From: Eimeria necatrix
Lineage: Eukaryota; Apicomplexa; Conoidasida; Eucoccidiorida; Eimeriidae
NCBI RefSeq assembly: GCF_000499385.1
Contig: NW_013652909.1
Span: 1 to 49,297, forward strand
Direction of reading: 5' to 3'
DNA length: 49,297 nucleotides
Position numbers and translations under genes: made by a program. The notes below the pieces were generated by a model. It did not search any database and had not been told where the DNA came from. It saw only the letters and a program-made list of their open reading frames with translations. Shown one piece after another: positions 36,310-47,121 of this stretch; positions within the stretch are counted from its first letter, which is position 1, and each line of letters begins with the position of its first letter.

Positions 36310-36439
36310 GCAGCGGTGGCGGCCCTGCGCACAAGTTGAGGGCTTCTCTCTGCATGCTATGGTGCTTTCGTGTCTCTGCTGGCGAAGTGTCTGTAAACTG
36401 TTGGACCTATTTTGAAATTAAGTCCAATTAGTGGTACTC

Positions 36440-36476
<37 letters not shown>

Positions 36477-36823
36477 TTGTAGTAGCAGCAGCAACTCGCG
36501 CTGCAGCGGGAGGCCGCGCAGCGACGGCGGCAGCAGGTCACAAACAGGCAGCAGCAGCAGCACCAAAACTGCAACAGTAGCAGCAGCAAAGCCGCAACAG
36601 CAGCAGCAGCAACTTATAAGGCAACTGCGCAGCGGTACTGCAGCAGGCTGCTGCAGCACAAAGAGAAGGGCCCCCAGTGGGGGCCCCCAAATGCCTGAGC
36701 CCCCCGCCCTCCTTAAATCAACACTTTAGAGAACGTTTGCTGTCTGCTGCTGTCGAATTTGTGAATAAAATGAGACATGATATAACAAATTTTCATTAAT
36801 TTGCTGCTAGCAAGTTTTAACGT

Positions 36824-36856
<33 letters not shown>

Positions 36857-37042
36857 CTGCAGGTCGGGAGAACGCAGAGGGCTGAAGCCCCGTCTGTCTT
36901 CTGCTTCTCCGTAGCTGCTGCCTTTTCTTTTATTCCTCTTTACTTTTGCTTCTTTTATTAAAGAAGACATTTGCGTTGTTTGCTGCTGCCGAGCCTCAAG
37001 GACCTCTTCTTTTTGCCAGGCTGCAGATGCATTTATAGCTCC

Positions 37043-37078
<36 letters not shown>

Positions 37079-37329
37079 CGCGGGGAAAGCATAGTCAGCA
37101 GGGTTGCTGTTGCTGCTCCACTCAGCTGCGGCAGCTGCAGCAGGTAGGAACTGTAGGGAGCCGGCATCTGCTGCTGCTGCTGCAGCAGCACGAAGAGTTC
37201 TCCAGGCATCTCATCTGCAGCAGCAGGTCATCTCGCAGCAGCAGAATCTGCATTTGCAGCAGCAGTCGCAGCTGCGGCAGCAGCAGCGCACGGCGGCCAG
37301 TAAGAACGCGAGCAGGGGCATCGCTCGCC

Positions 37330-37363
<34 letters not shown>

Positions 37364-37380
37364 GAGCAGCAGCAGCAGCA
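34600..37380. other. Repeat-rich intergenic region, no supported gene
   Basis: Contains CAG clusters (34640-34745), TGCATGC motifs (34837-34880), a GGGGCCCC tract (34985-35340), CTG arrays near 35568-35612 and 35968-36004, CAG arrays near 36441-36475 and 36823-36855, and a CTG array at 37046-37072. Open frames exist on both strands but consist almost wholly of repeat translation. The part just before 37381 is likely the 5' untranslated region of the RBBP6-like gene and ends in a CAG-rich stretch. Confidence 0.5.
34985..35340. repeat. GGGGCCCC-type tract
   Basis: About 350 bp of C-run/G-run blocks (CAGGGGCCCCCAG, GGGGGGCCCC) with a few unique bases between. It would read as Gly/Pro/Ala in any frame. 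Confidence 0.8.
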
Positions 37381-38004
37381 ATGTCGGGCTCTGTGGACAA
37401 CTCCGTGCTGCGGTGGCGGCTGCGGGGCTCCTCAACGGGCACAACAGCAGCAGGACTGGCTCTTCCGGTGTCTTGTGGGGAGCTGCGTGTACACCTGAAG
37501 CAGCAAATGGGAGTTGCTGCTCTTCCAGCAATTGATTTGCTGCTGTCGCTCGAAGCTGCTCCAGATGAAGTGGTGGCTGACAGCATGCTGCTGCACGAGC
37601 CTCTGTGTGTCTTGGTGCAGCGGAAGCCTGCTGCTGCTGCTGCTGCTGCGCTGCGCGAGGCGGAGCTGAAGTACCAGCAGCAGCTGCAGCAGCAGCAGCA
37701 GCAGGCCAGCGCGCAGCTGCAGCAAAGCGCTGCTGCCGCTGCAGGCGGCGCTGCGGGCGCTGCTGCTGCTGCTGCTGCTGCTCCAGGCAGCAGCGCCGGC
37801 GGCTTCGGCCTCAGCAGCGCCGACTATGCTGCAGCAGCTTCAGCAGCAGCAGCAGCAAGTGAGGAGGAGCGGCTGCTGCTGCAGGCTGTCCTTGATGTTC
37901 ATGACACAAGAAAAAGCTTCCAGAGAGGCGACAGCAGCAGCAGCAGAAGACAAGGCAGCCACAACTTCATGTGGCTGCGGCCGCAGGAGGAGGGCAGCAG
38001 CAGC

Positions 38005-38040
<36 letters not shown>

Positions 38041-38268
38041 TGCCGCTCCGTGCCGGGCGGGCCTGCTGCACTTGCTGCAGCGCGCCAGCAGCAGCAGCTG
38101 ATGTACCAGCAGCAGGAGCAGCACTACGCAGCAGCAGCAGCAGCAGCAACTGCTGTTTCTTCAGATTACATTTGCCACATGTGTGGGGAAATGGGACACC
38201 ATATTAAAAACTGCCCAAAGTCTGCAGACGCGAAGCAGCAAAAAAAGATCAGACCCGCAACAGGTATT

Positions 38269-38303
<35 letters not shown>

Positions 38304-39452
38304 GTGGTGCTGCAGCGGCACCTGCCGTAGCAGCGCCGCTTGCAGCAGCAGCACCTGCAGAAGCAGCAGCAGTCGATACAGCGGCGACACTTGCGGCAGC
38401 AGCAGCGATTAAAGCAGCAGCAGCAGCAGCATGAGCTGCTGAGCAGCAGCAGTGCGTAGGGAGGCGCGGGGGCTTTATTTGTGCATAGTGCTGCTGCTGC
38501 TGCTGCTCTTGCTGCTGCTGCTGCTGCTGCTGCTGCAGGTTTGCCTTCTTCGTTTTTAAAGGACATTTTGCCCTCCGAAATCCACAGACACCAAGAAGTC
38601 TACATCAAAAAAGGTGGGCGCACGGCAGCAGCAGCAGCAGCAGCAGAAGCAGCAGAAGCAGCAGCAGCAGCAGCAGCAGCGGAGCTTCTGGTGCGCTGCG
38701 GATCTGCAGCTGCGGCTGAGTTCTCTGTTACATTGCCTCTTGCCTCCCTTTGCTGCTGCCCCTTAGCTGTGCTGCTTCCCAGCTAGCTAGCTAGCCAGCC
38801 AGGCAGCTGGCTAGCCAGGCAGCTAGCTAGCCAAGTAGCTAGCTAGCCAGGCAGCTAGCTACCCAGCTAGCTACCCAGCTAGCTAGCCAGCCACCCAGCT
38901 AGCTAACTAGCCAGCTAGCTAGGCATCCAGCCAGCAAGTTAGGCATCCACCCAGCGAGCCAGCCAGCCACCTGCTGCCGCTGCCGCTGCTGCTGCTGCCG
39001 CTGCTGCTGCTGCTGCTGCTGCTGCTGAGTGTGTGGGGTGTGGGGTGTGGGGTGTCTGTACAGACGGGAGCTTCGCCGTGCTGAAGCGGGGCGCGCTGGG
39101 GAGTCTGAGTTTGCTGGGATCGTCTTTGGATTTACGTATCCAGCGGCATGTGGGGGGAGCAGCACATTTGAAGTGCTGCTGCTGCAGTTCGATCTTCAAG
39201 TCTCCCACGTTGACTCCGTGCTGCGGCGAGACTTTCTGCAGAGCCTGCATAGTCTTGTACCTGCAGCAGCACCCTGCTGCTGCTGCGGACCCCAGCAGCA
39301 GCAGCAGCAGCAGCGCAGCAGCAGCAGCAGCAGGCGGGCTCGTCGGACACTGCCCCGGCTGCAACGCAGCTATTGCTGCAGCAGACTTGGCTGCCAACAC
39401 TGTGCTGCAGCAAAGCGTCGACACTGTCACCTGCGGCAACGCCGCGCGCTGG

Positions 39453-39492
<40 letters not shown>

Positions 39493-39743
39493 CCGCAGCA
39501 GCAGCAGCAGCAGCAGCTCCCGCTGCGCCGGCAGCAGGCTTCGCCAAAGACGAGAACCTCCAGCCAGGCTCCCTCGCGGAACTGATCTGCAGAAGAAGAG
39601 CTGCTGCTGCGCCAAGCGAGGACGCAACTGCAGCAGCAGCAGCAGCAGAAGCCGCAGCAGCTGCAGCAGCAACAAAGTCCCCAGCAGATGAGGATTCGCA
39701 GGCGGCGCAGCGGGTGAAAAGCGAAGTACCAACGGACTCGCAC

Positions 39744-39788
<45 letters not shown>

Positions 39789-40251
39789 GCAGAAGCAGCA
39801 GAAGCAGCAGAAGGACCGGCAGCTGCAGCAGGAGCGCAAGATGCAGCAGTGACGCGCACGGAAAAGAAGGAAGCGCCAGACGGAGCAGCAGCAGCAGCAA
39901 CAGCAGCAGCTGCAACGGCAGCAGCTGCAGCAGCAGCACCAGCCGCAGCAGCAACTGCAGCAGCAAGCACAGGAACAGAGCTGCAGAACGAAGACGATGA
40001 GAGTCTTCCCGACACAAGTGACTTGCTGCATTTCAACATTCCTATTGAGCAAATCATTGAGTAAGTGGTGTTGCTGCTGCTGTTGCTGCTGCTGCTGTTG
40101 CTGCTGCTTCTGCTGCTGCAGTAGGTGCACGGGCTGCTGCTGCTGCTGCTGTGTGCTTGGGCTGAGCAGGCAGCACCGCATTGCAGCGGTGCAGATCAGA
40201 GCCTACAGAGAGAAGCGAAAAGCAGCGGTGGCTCTAGAAACTGCAACATGA
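37381..40251 (+). CDS. RBBP6/Mpe1-like protein: DWNN, zinc knuckle, RING
   Basis: Exons 37381-38263, 38539-38613, 39064-40060 and 40170-40251 join in phase (2,037 nt, 678 residues, TGA stop). An N-terminal DWNN ubiquitin-like domain starts a few residues after the ATG (VLRWRLRGSSTGTT to LCVLVQRKP, about residues 6-82). A CCHC zinc knuckle YICHMCGEMGHHIKNCP lies at 38167-38217, followed by the short linker ATGLPSSFL that is typical of RBBP6. A C4C4 RING at 39174-39362 reads CCCCSSIF, PCCGETFCRACI, then CPGC. The family (human RBBP6, yeast Mpe1, fly Snama) acts in cleavage and polyadenylation of mRNA and has E3 ubiquitin ligase activity. Upstream in-frame DNA is only Ser/Arg repeat, so the ATG at 37381 is preferred. 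Poly-Ala and poly-Ser tracts separate the domains and one lies inside the RING. The long C-terminal tail of the animal protein is absent. Confidence 0.88.
38269..38304 (+). repeat. Donor-side CAG array, RBBP6-like intron 1
   Basis: About twelve AGC/CAG units begin six bases after the exon 1 donor (38264). The same intron ends in a CTG array of similar length (38491-38538). Confidence 0.9.
38491..38538 (+). repeat. Acceptor-side CTG array, RBBP6-like intron 1
   Basis: Two adjoining CTG runs, the second ending CTGCAG at the exon 2 acceptor. It is complementary to the donor-side CAG array of the same intron. Confidence 0.9.
38779..38945. repeat. (CTAG)n satellite inside RBBP6-like intron 2
   Basis: CAGCTAGC and CCAGCTAG units occupy the middle of intron 2, between a donor-side CAG array (38624-38680) and an acceptor-side CTG array (38972-39027). 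Confidence 0.9.
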
Positions 40252-40894
40252 GGCGGCAGGCAGCAGCAGCAGCTGCTGCTGCTGCAGCAGCACAGCAGCA
40301 CTTCATTCGGTGCAGACTTGCTGGCTGCTGCCCTTTGGCCTTCTCGTTCAAACTGCTTCGTTTCAGCTGCAACAGATGCAGCAGCAGCAGCAGCAGCAGC
40401 AGCGGCTGGTGCTGTCGCTTTAGTTTCCCCTTTCGAAAAGTTGCACTTAGGGCCAAGCAATTCTGCATGCATAGAGTGCATGCCGATACAATTTGCGTGG
40501 CTAGCTGGCTAGCTAGCTAGCCAGCTAGCTAGCCAGCCAGCTAGCCAGCCAGCTAGCTAGCCATGTCGCCCGCTGGCGTGCTGCTGCGGCTTGTTCGCTG
40601 CGGAAATTCGTGCGGCTCTTCATCTGCAGCCGCTGCAGCAGCAGCAGCAGCAGCAGCAGCGCAGAGGCCCTCTGCGGGGTGTACGTACAGTCGGACACTA
40701 CAGCTTTTTGCTTTTAGAGACTGTGCATTTTTTCTAATTTGCTGCAAAGGCTGCCGGTGGGCTGATGGTCTGCAGCAGCAGCTGCTGCGCAGCAAGTGCT
40801 GCTGCAGCCGTCACTGTTGCAGCTGCTGCTGCTGCTGCAGTGTGCTGCTGCTGCGGTGTTTTTCGCCTACAGACCACCTAAGTTAAGCCAAGCT
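40252..40894. other. Short intergenic region between convergent genes
   Basis: It lies between the stop of the RBBP6-like gene (plus) and the stop of the minus-strand gene at 40895. It contains a CAG/CTG palindrome (40260-40300), a CAG array (40379-40405), a CTAG satellite (40499-40562) and a GGTGTACGTACAG copy at 40678-40690. No gene is seen. Confidence 0.6.
40499..40562. repeat. (CTAG)n satellite
   Basis: GCTAGCTGGCTAGCTAGC-type units with CCAG variants, located between the two convergent genes. Confidence 0.9.
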
Positions 40895-41161
40895 TTATAG
40901 GTTTTGCTGCAGCGTTGCCTGCTGCTGTGGACTTTGCAGTTGCTGCTGCGTGAAGAGCTGCTGCTGTGTAAACTGCTGCTGCACCAGCGGATGCTTATAC
41001 TGCGAGAGCTGCTGCTCCTGGAAACTCTTCTGGCTTTTGGGCCTGGCAGCAAAAGTGGTGGCAGATGCTGCTGCTAGCCGCGCGAGCTGCAGCAGGAAGC
41101 AGCAGCAGAGGCAGCAAACTAGCCCGAGAAGCACCATGCGCTGCTGCGCTCCTGAAGACAC

Positions 41162-41196
<35 letters not shown>

Positions 41197-41481
41197 CATC
41201 AACAGCTGGTTTCTCGATACACGCACAGCAAAGACACCTCACATGCTCAAGCAGCAAATAAGGCGAAAGGAGCTGCTGCAGCTTGTGCAGCTGCGCCGCC
41301 TGTTTCTGCTGCTGCTGCTGCAGCACCTGTTCCTGCTGCTGCAGCCCTGTCGCTGCCACTGCAGCGAAGCGGCTGCTGCTGCCTCCCCCAGCAGCTTGCA
41401 AGAAAGCAGCAGCAGCAGCAGAACTGTCACTCACTCTGCACTCTGGTTGCAGCCCCTTGCAGCTGCCGTCGTAGGACAGCC

Positions 41482-41527
<46 letters not shown>

Positions 41528-41935
41528 CGCGTCTCACCGGTGCTGAAGCTCCAGGTTGACTGAAGTGCAGCAGCAGGATTTTTTAGAGCTTCAATGAAAA
41601 GAGAAGGATTTGCCCAGAGCCGCAGCAAAAAGGGCCTCACAACATGCCAGGTTTGTGCATGCGCTGCAGCAGCAAGCTGCAGCAGCAAAGCGCCGCGCAC
41701 AATTGCTGCCATCCAGGTGAGCAGCAAACCCGCTAGCTGCTGCTCCCCCGTGCGGCCCAGCAGCAGAGTAATGACGCAGGAAAAGGCGCTGTGCTGCAGC
41801 AGCTGCGGCTGCAGCAGCAGCAGCAACTCGTGGCGCGGCAGAACTGCTGTTTCCACTTTCCCCTGCAGCTCGAAGCCATTTTGGCCCCAGTGGAGAAAAG
41901 AGGTCACCAGCGTATGCAGAGATAAAGAAACCCCT

Positions 41936-41974
<39 letters not shown>

Positions 41975-42131
41975 GCAGAAGCAGCAGATGACGCAGCCCT
42001 ACGCGCAGGTGCCCCTGATTGCTGCGGCCTCAGGCTCGGCAGCGGCAGCAGCAGCAGTGCGCGTAGCAGCACGACCAGCAGCAGCCTCGAAACAAAGGCC
42101 TCAGCAACAGCAGCAGCAGCAACAGCAGCAC

Positions 42132-42163
<32 letters not shown>

Positions 42164-42269
42164 ACAACGTGTGCAACAGCCCCGCGGAGCAGCCCAGCAC
42201 CAGCACCAGCACCAGCAGCAACACCAGCACCAGCAGCACCAGCAGCAGCAGCAGCACCAGCAGCAACAC

Positions 42270-42310
<41 letters not shown>

Positions 42311-42619
42311 GCAGCAGCAGGGGCAGCAGCAGCAGCAGCAGCAGCAGCACCGGTGAAGTTGTTGGGGGCGTAGGGGTTTGGGCGCTCGGGGTGGAGAGCG
42401 CCGCTGAAGGCCAAAGTGTCCAGCAGCAAAAAGGCCGCCGACAGCAGCAGCGGCGCGAGCGATGGCGCGAGCGGCCCCGCGCGAGCCAACGGCCGCGGCA
42501 GCTGCCGCGAACTGAGGGGCCCCTCGAGGTAAGAAAAGACAAGAAAAGATCCCAACAGAGTCAACACCAAAGACACGGCTTCGCGGAGGGGACCAGCCCA
42601 GTATATAAGACACGCCCCT

Positions 42620-42670
<51 letters not shown>

Positions 42671-42776
42671 GCAGCGGAGAAGGTGAAGGTGGAGGTGGAG
42701 GTGAGGGGGGCTCGGAAGCAGCAGCAGCGAGCAAGGTTTGGCCAGCAGCAGCAGCGGCGCTAGCAGCTGGCAGGCC

Positions 42777-42813
<37 letters not shown>

Positions 42814-43640
42814 GGGCGCAGCAGCAGCAGCACGGGGCGGTGCTGCAGTGCGCGTTCCAGCAGCAAAGAAGCCCCGTGAGGGCCCCTAAGGGCCCCCGAC
42901 CTCCTAAAACCCCTCCAGACTCTACTTGGACTAACTTCGACTAAAAGTGGAATCTAAACTAAAAGTGGAATCTAAAACATTTGCAAACCCTCAAAACGCC
43001 CCCGGGGGGCCCCCAGAAACCCCCAGGGGCCCCCAGGGGCCCCCAGGGGCCCCCAGGGGCCTACAGGGGCCCCCAGGGTCCTACAGGGGCCCCCAGGGGC
43101 CCCTAGGGGCCCCCGGGGGCCCCCGGGGGCCCCTGGGGGCCCCTGGTTTGGCAGGAAGTGCGTGGGAGTGTGGGGTGTACGTACAGGAGGAGAGGGCGAA
43201 GATGGAGCTGTTGATCAAGATGGACATTATGAAGAAAGAAGGAACTTTGTGGGGTTTTCTTGAGGGCCTCCTGTGGAGGGGGGCCCCCGGGTAAGCAGCA
43301 AGCAGCAGGGGGGCCCCCTGGGGCGCGGGGGGGTAGCTGCAGAGGGCCAAGTTGAAGGCTGGGCTGAGCAGCAGGGGCTGAGAGGAGGCTAAAGAAACCC
43401 CACTGACATCCTGCTGCGCTGCAGGGGCCCCCAGGCTCTCCATTCGCCAGGAAGCAGCAGAGCTGCTGCAGCTGCTGCAGCAGAGGGGCCCCTCCGGCCG
43501 CCGCAGCCCCCAGGGTCACCTGGGGCCCCTCCCCCAGTGCAGCAGCAGCAGCAGCAGCAGCAGCAAACCCTGCGCTTCCCCTCCCGGGATCTCCAGCTAA
43601 CCCTCCCCTCCTCTCGGGGGTAACTGCCTTCTTCGCAAGT

Positions 43641-43684
<44 letters not shown>

Positions 43685-43739
43685 CCCAGCTCTCCGGGAG
43701 CAGCGCCCCGAGCAACAGCGACTCGGCCAGCAGCGCGGC

Positions 43740-43781
<42 letters not shown>

Positions 43782-44250
43782 GCGAGTTCTACGTAAATAC
43801 AGAAGTCGGGGCTTTCTAAAGCCCCCGTGAGACTTTCTAGACTCCTGATCAGCTCCCGGCAAGCCCTGGAGGCCCGAGTTTCGACTTTTCGGGGATAAAC
43901 TCTGCAGTTTTTTCTAAATAAATCAAATTTGAATAAACTTCGGCAGCAAAGAAAGCCAAAGAGTTCGCCGTGGACTCTTGGGGGGCCTGTGGGGGCCCCA
44001 GCGCACAGAGCCTTCGGGGGCGCACCTGGGGCCCCGCAGCCTCCGCAGTTCAAGTTTGGGACTTTTTGTCGGAGTTTTCCGCCAATATTTAAATTAATTG
44101 AAATTAATTTATTAAAATATTCTTCTATTTCGCAGATCGAGGGCCAGTTGGCCGCTGCTGCTGCTGTTCTGCATGCAGCGACCAGAACTTACTGGCCTGG
44201 ATGCTGCTGCTTCCCAAGCCCGCTGCAGCAGAAGGCTTCAACCCGCAGCT
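40895..44250 (-). CDS. Unrecognised multi-exon protein, probably membrane
   Basis: Minus-strand exons supported by phase, in 5' to 3' order: about 44193-44235, 43793-43901, 43404-43519, 43185-43336, 42351-42511, 41538-41933, 41243-41394, 40895-41086 (stop). The last four join cleanly; a phase conflict between 43185 and 42511 shows that an exon or border is missing there. Informative segments are ASRACRELIRSLESLTGALE, KPHKVPSFFIMSILINSS, a hydrophobic LAPLLLSAAFLLLDTLAFSG, HPERPNPYAPNNFTG, SFLHWGQNGFELQGKVE and FLLRLWANPSLFIEAL. The C-terminus is Gln-rich. Several hydrophobic helices suggest a membrane or helical-repeat protein. I do not recognise the family. Introns carry CTG arrays on the sense strand of this gene. 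No start codon was found. Confidence 0.5.
42180..42352. repeat. CAGCAC/CAG array (intronic, minus-strand gene)
   Basis: On the plus strand this is CAG mixed with CAC (CAGCACCAGCACCAG). On the minus strand it is GTG/CTG-rich and follows the donor of the exon at 42351-42511. It is open in every frame, hence the false plus-strand frames here. Confidence 0.8.
43005..43150. repeat. GGGGCCCC-type tandem repeat
   Basis: About ten units of CCCCCAGGGGC with CTACAGGGGC variants. It falls in the stretch where the minus-strand gene model has a gap. Confidence 0.85.
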
Positions 44251-44775
44251 AGCTGCTGCGATACCAGCTAGCTGCTGCGAGGCCAGCTAGCCGCTGCGAG
44301 GGCAGCTAGCTGCTGCGAGGGCAGCTAGCTGCTGCGGGGCAGCTAGCTGCTGCGGGGCAGCTAGCTGTTGGTGCGCCAGCTAGCTGCTGCTTCGCTGGCC
44401 CGCTGCTGCCGGGTGCGCAGCTGCTGCCTCACGAGCTAGCGACACTCCGGGTGGCTAGCTGCTGCAGGGACAGCTAGCTGTTGCAGGGGAAGCTAGCTGC
44501 AGCTAGCTGCAGCTAGCACAGCTAGCTGTTGCAGGGGCAGCTAGCTACGGGTAGTGCAGCTAGCTACGGGTAGTGCAGCTAGCTAAGGGTAGTGCAGGCA
44601 GCCCACGTGACTGCAACTGGCTGGCTAGCCGGCTAGCTGTCTTCGCCTAGCTAGCTGGCTAGGCAACTAGCTGTCTTTGGCTAGCTAGCTGGCTAGCCAG
44701 CTAGCTGCCGTTCGCTAGCTAGCCAGCTGGCTAGCCAGCTGGCTAGCCAGCTGGCTAGCCAGCTAGCTGTGGCTC
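44245..44775. repeat. CAGCTAGCTG minisatellites
   Basis: Three adjoining families: about 20-bp units CAGCTAGCTGCTGCGRGG (44250-44400), 19-bp units of the CAGCTAGCTACGGGTAGTG type (about 44535-44600, three copies), and GGCTAGCCAGCTG units (44615-44770). All are built on the palindrome GCTAGC. Confidence 0.92.
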
Positions 44776-45573
44776 CAACCAGCACAAAAATCAGCTAGCC
44801 AACAGCTCTTAGCCAGCAGCTTTTTTGAATTCTGTTTTTTACAAAAAGTATTTCACTTAGTTTTCAATTAAATGCCCTTTAGCTGCTGCCAGCAGCTTTC
44901 TAAAAAGGAAGCAAATAAAAAAGATTTCATAATTTTCATTTTCTTAATTTGCTGCTTCCCCACTTTTATTTTCTTCTTCTAATTCTCTGCGTAAATTGCT
45001 GCTTACGGCTGCGCCCGTTTGCCCCAGGCTCCTGTAGCTAGCTGCAGCTAGCTGCAGCTAGCTGCAGCTAGCTACAGCTACAGCTAGCTGTAGCTAGCTG
45101 CAGCTAGCTGTGGCTCTAGCTAGCTGCAGCTAGCTACAGGCTGCTACGAGCTAGCAAGCTGCAACCAGCTAGCTGCAGCCACAGCTAAGTGCAGCTAGCC
45201 GCAGCTAGCCACAGCTAGCTAAACAGCTAGCTGTAGCTAGCCACAGTTAAGTGCCTCATCTCCTCTCCTAAGTCTCAGAAATGTCCTTTTTGCTGCTTTT
45301 TTGTTTTGCTGCTCTTTTATTTCAAATAAATATCTTTTAAATAAATTAAAAGAACTGCAGCAAAAGCTGCTGCTGCTGCGCCTCACCTAATCCATTCTTT
45401 ATAATTCTTTTTAATACTTTTTCATTTTAATTATTTTTAATTCCTTTTGTTCTTTAAATCATTTTTAATTCTTTTAATTCTCTTCACTCTTTATAATTCT
45501 TTTCTTTTTATTTCTTTTTTCTTTTCTTGGCTTTCATAAAAAGAAAATTAAATTCCTTTTTACAAATTTTAAA
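44776..45573. other. AT-rich spacer with CTAG block, no gene
   Basis: 44776-45030 and 45250-45573 are AT-rich with many TTTTAATT and TTCTTTT blocks and frequent stops. 45035-45250 is a CTAG/TGCAGCTAGC array. No reading frame or RNA gene is supported. Confidence 0.7.
45035..45250. repeat. GCAGCTAGCT repeat
   Basis: Tandem GCTAGCTGCA and GCTAGCTACA units with gradual decay to the right. Confidence 0.9.
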
Positions 45574-45684
45574 TCAGTTTTGAATTCCAATTTTTTTCAA
45601 AACAAATTTGAAGTTTTTTTCTTTATTTCGCCTACTAAGGCAAATAGCCACAAAACCCCATTTCGTGCTGCTGCTTGCTGCTGC

Positions 45685-45727
<43 letters not shown>

Positions 45728-46021
45728 TGCTGCTGCTGGGGAGCCAGCAGAGCGCAGCGCATGCAGCAAAGCAGCCTTTCTGCTTGCTGCAGCAGGCGCT
45801 GCTGTTGCTGCCTCACTCGCTGTAAGCGCCCTTTGCTGCAGCAGCAGCAGCTGCTGCTGCAGCTTCTTGCTGCTGCAGCTATCTGCTGCTGCAGCTTCTT
45901 GCTGCTGCAGCTACCTGCTGCTGCAGCTGATGTCTCATTCTTCAACTTTCATTATTCATTTAAATTCACATTTCACACTACTTGGAATCTCAGCTTCGTG
46001 GCTGTCTAGGCTCAAGCAGAA

Positions 46022-46069
<48 letters not shown>

Positions 46070-46727
46070 AGAAACTCGCTAGCTGCAGCAGAGAAACCTC
46101 CCTATAAACCCCACACCTTTCTTGAGGTGTACAGACACTTGAAATTCTCAACTGCTCGAGGCGCTCTCGGGTGTACATACACCTCAACGGGGGAGCCAAC
46201 ATAACAAACTCAAAACTCGACAACCCCACTGCGACAGCAACAGCAGCAGCTGCTGCTGCTGCTGCATGGGAACAGCAGCAGCAGCTGCTGCTGCAGGAAA
46301 GCAGCAGCAGGTGACTTCCCTGCTGCTAAGAAGCCTCAGAACATATTGTGGCACACCTAGATGAAAGATGCAGGCCCCAGGCAGCTGCACTTGCTGCAGC
46401 AGCACCTAGCAGCAACAGCAGCACCTAGCAGCAGCAGCAGCACCCAGCAGCAGCAGCAGCATCTAGCAGCAGCAGCAGCATCTAACAGCAGCAGCAACGC
46501 GGGCCTGCGCGCACCAGTTAGACGCAACAGCTCTACAGTCGCCTCACCCCTTCAGTTGCTGCTGCTGCAGCCGCAGCTGGAAGACAAAGCCCATTTCCCT
46601 AACAGCAGCAGCAGCAGCAGCAGCTGCTGCTGCTGCTGCTGATACAGGATGCCGCGGTATCAGCAGCACCTATTCCTGGGTACCAGAATGGAAGCCTTGG
46701 CCGCCTGCTGCTGCAGCCAACCCGGAG

Positions 46728-46768
<41 letters not shown>

Positions 46769-47121
46769 GCTACGGCTGCACGAACTGCGGGCTTGGCAAA
46801 AGCAGCACTGGATTTCACGCAGCACTTCTGGAGTGCGTGCAGCAGCACAAGTTGCTGCCGGTGCTGCAGCAGGCCTGCTGCTGCAGCCAGCAGCAGGCTG
46901 CTGCAGCACAGCCTGCTGCTGCTAAGCTGCACAAACAGCTGCTGCTGCTTCCAACACAGCAGCAAGTCAGCAGCTGGGAGCGATCTGTGGGCGTCCACTG
47001 GCGCTGCTGAGTTCCCGTTTCTGCTGCTGCTGCTGCGGCCACTGCTGCTGCTGCTGCTGCTGCACCGGCTCCTACACGGCTGAGAACCAGCAGCAGCAGC
47101 AGCAAGTTGAACAATGTTCAC
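45574..47121 (-). CDS. Possible minus-strand gene, exons incomplete
   Basis: Minus-strand segments that read as mixed protein rather than repeat: LLQHRQQLVLLHALQKCC (about 46905-46850), ASILVPRN joined in phase 2 to REMGFVFQLRLQQQQLKG (46700-46540, intron with a CTG array and TTAG acceptor), VQLPGACIFHLGVPQYVL (about 46390-46335), and a last frame RLQRVRQQQQRLLQQAERL (about 45830-45775) ending in a stop at 45574. The joint after the second segment cannot be made in phase. No family is recognised. A plus-strand alternative (LRLHELRAWQKQHWISRS near 46770-46825) competes for part of this region, so strand is not certain. Confidence 0.3.
46602..46640. repeat. Perfect CAG/CTG palindrome
   Basis: About seven CAG units run directly into six CTG units through CAGCTG, giving a perfect inverted repeat of roughly 36 bp. 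Confidence 0.92.

Noticed and set aside
35015..36355. 446-codon minus-strand open frame
   Set aside because: It is a patchwork of Gln, Ser, Ala and Gly-Pro repeat translation. No splice-consistent unique segments or motifs were found.
40187..40520. Alternative last exon of the RBBP6-like gene (acceptor at 40186)
   Set aside because: It gives a Ser/Cys-rich tail. The acceptor at 40169 instead gives EQHRIAAVQIRAYREKR in the correct phase with a nearby stop.
42169..42879. Plus-strand open frame over the CAGCAC array
   Set aside because: It is Ser/Thr/Asn and Gln repeat translation. The minus strand has phase-matched exons around it.
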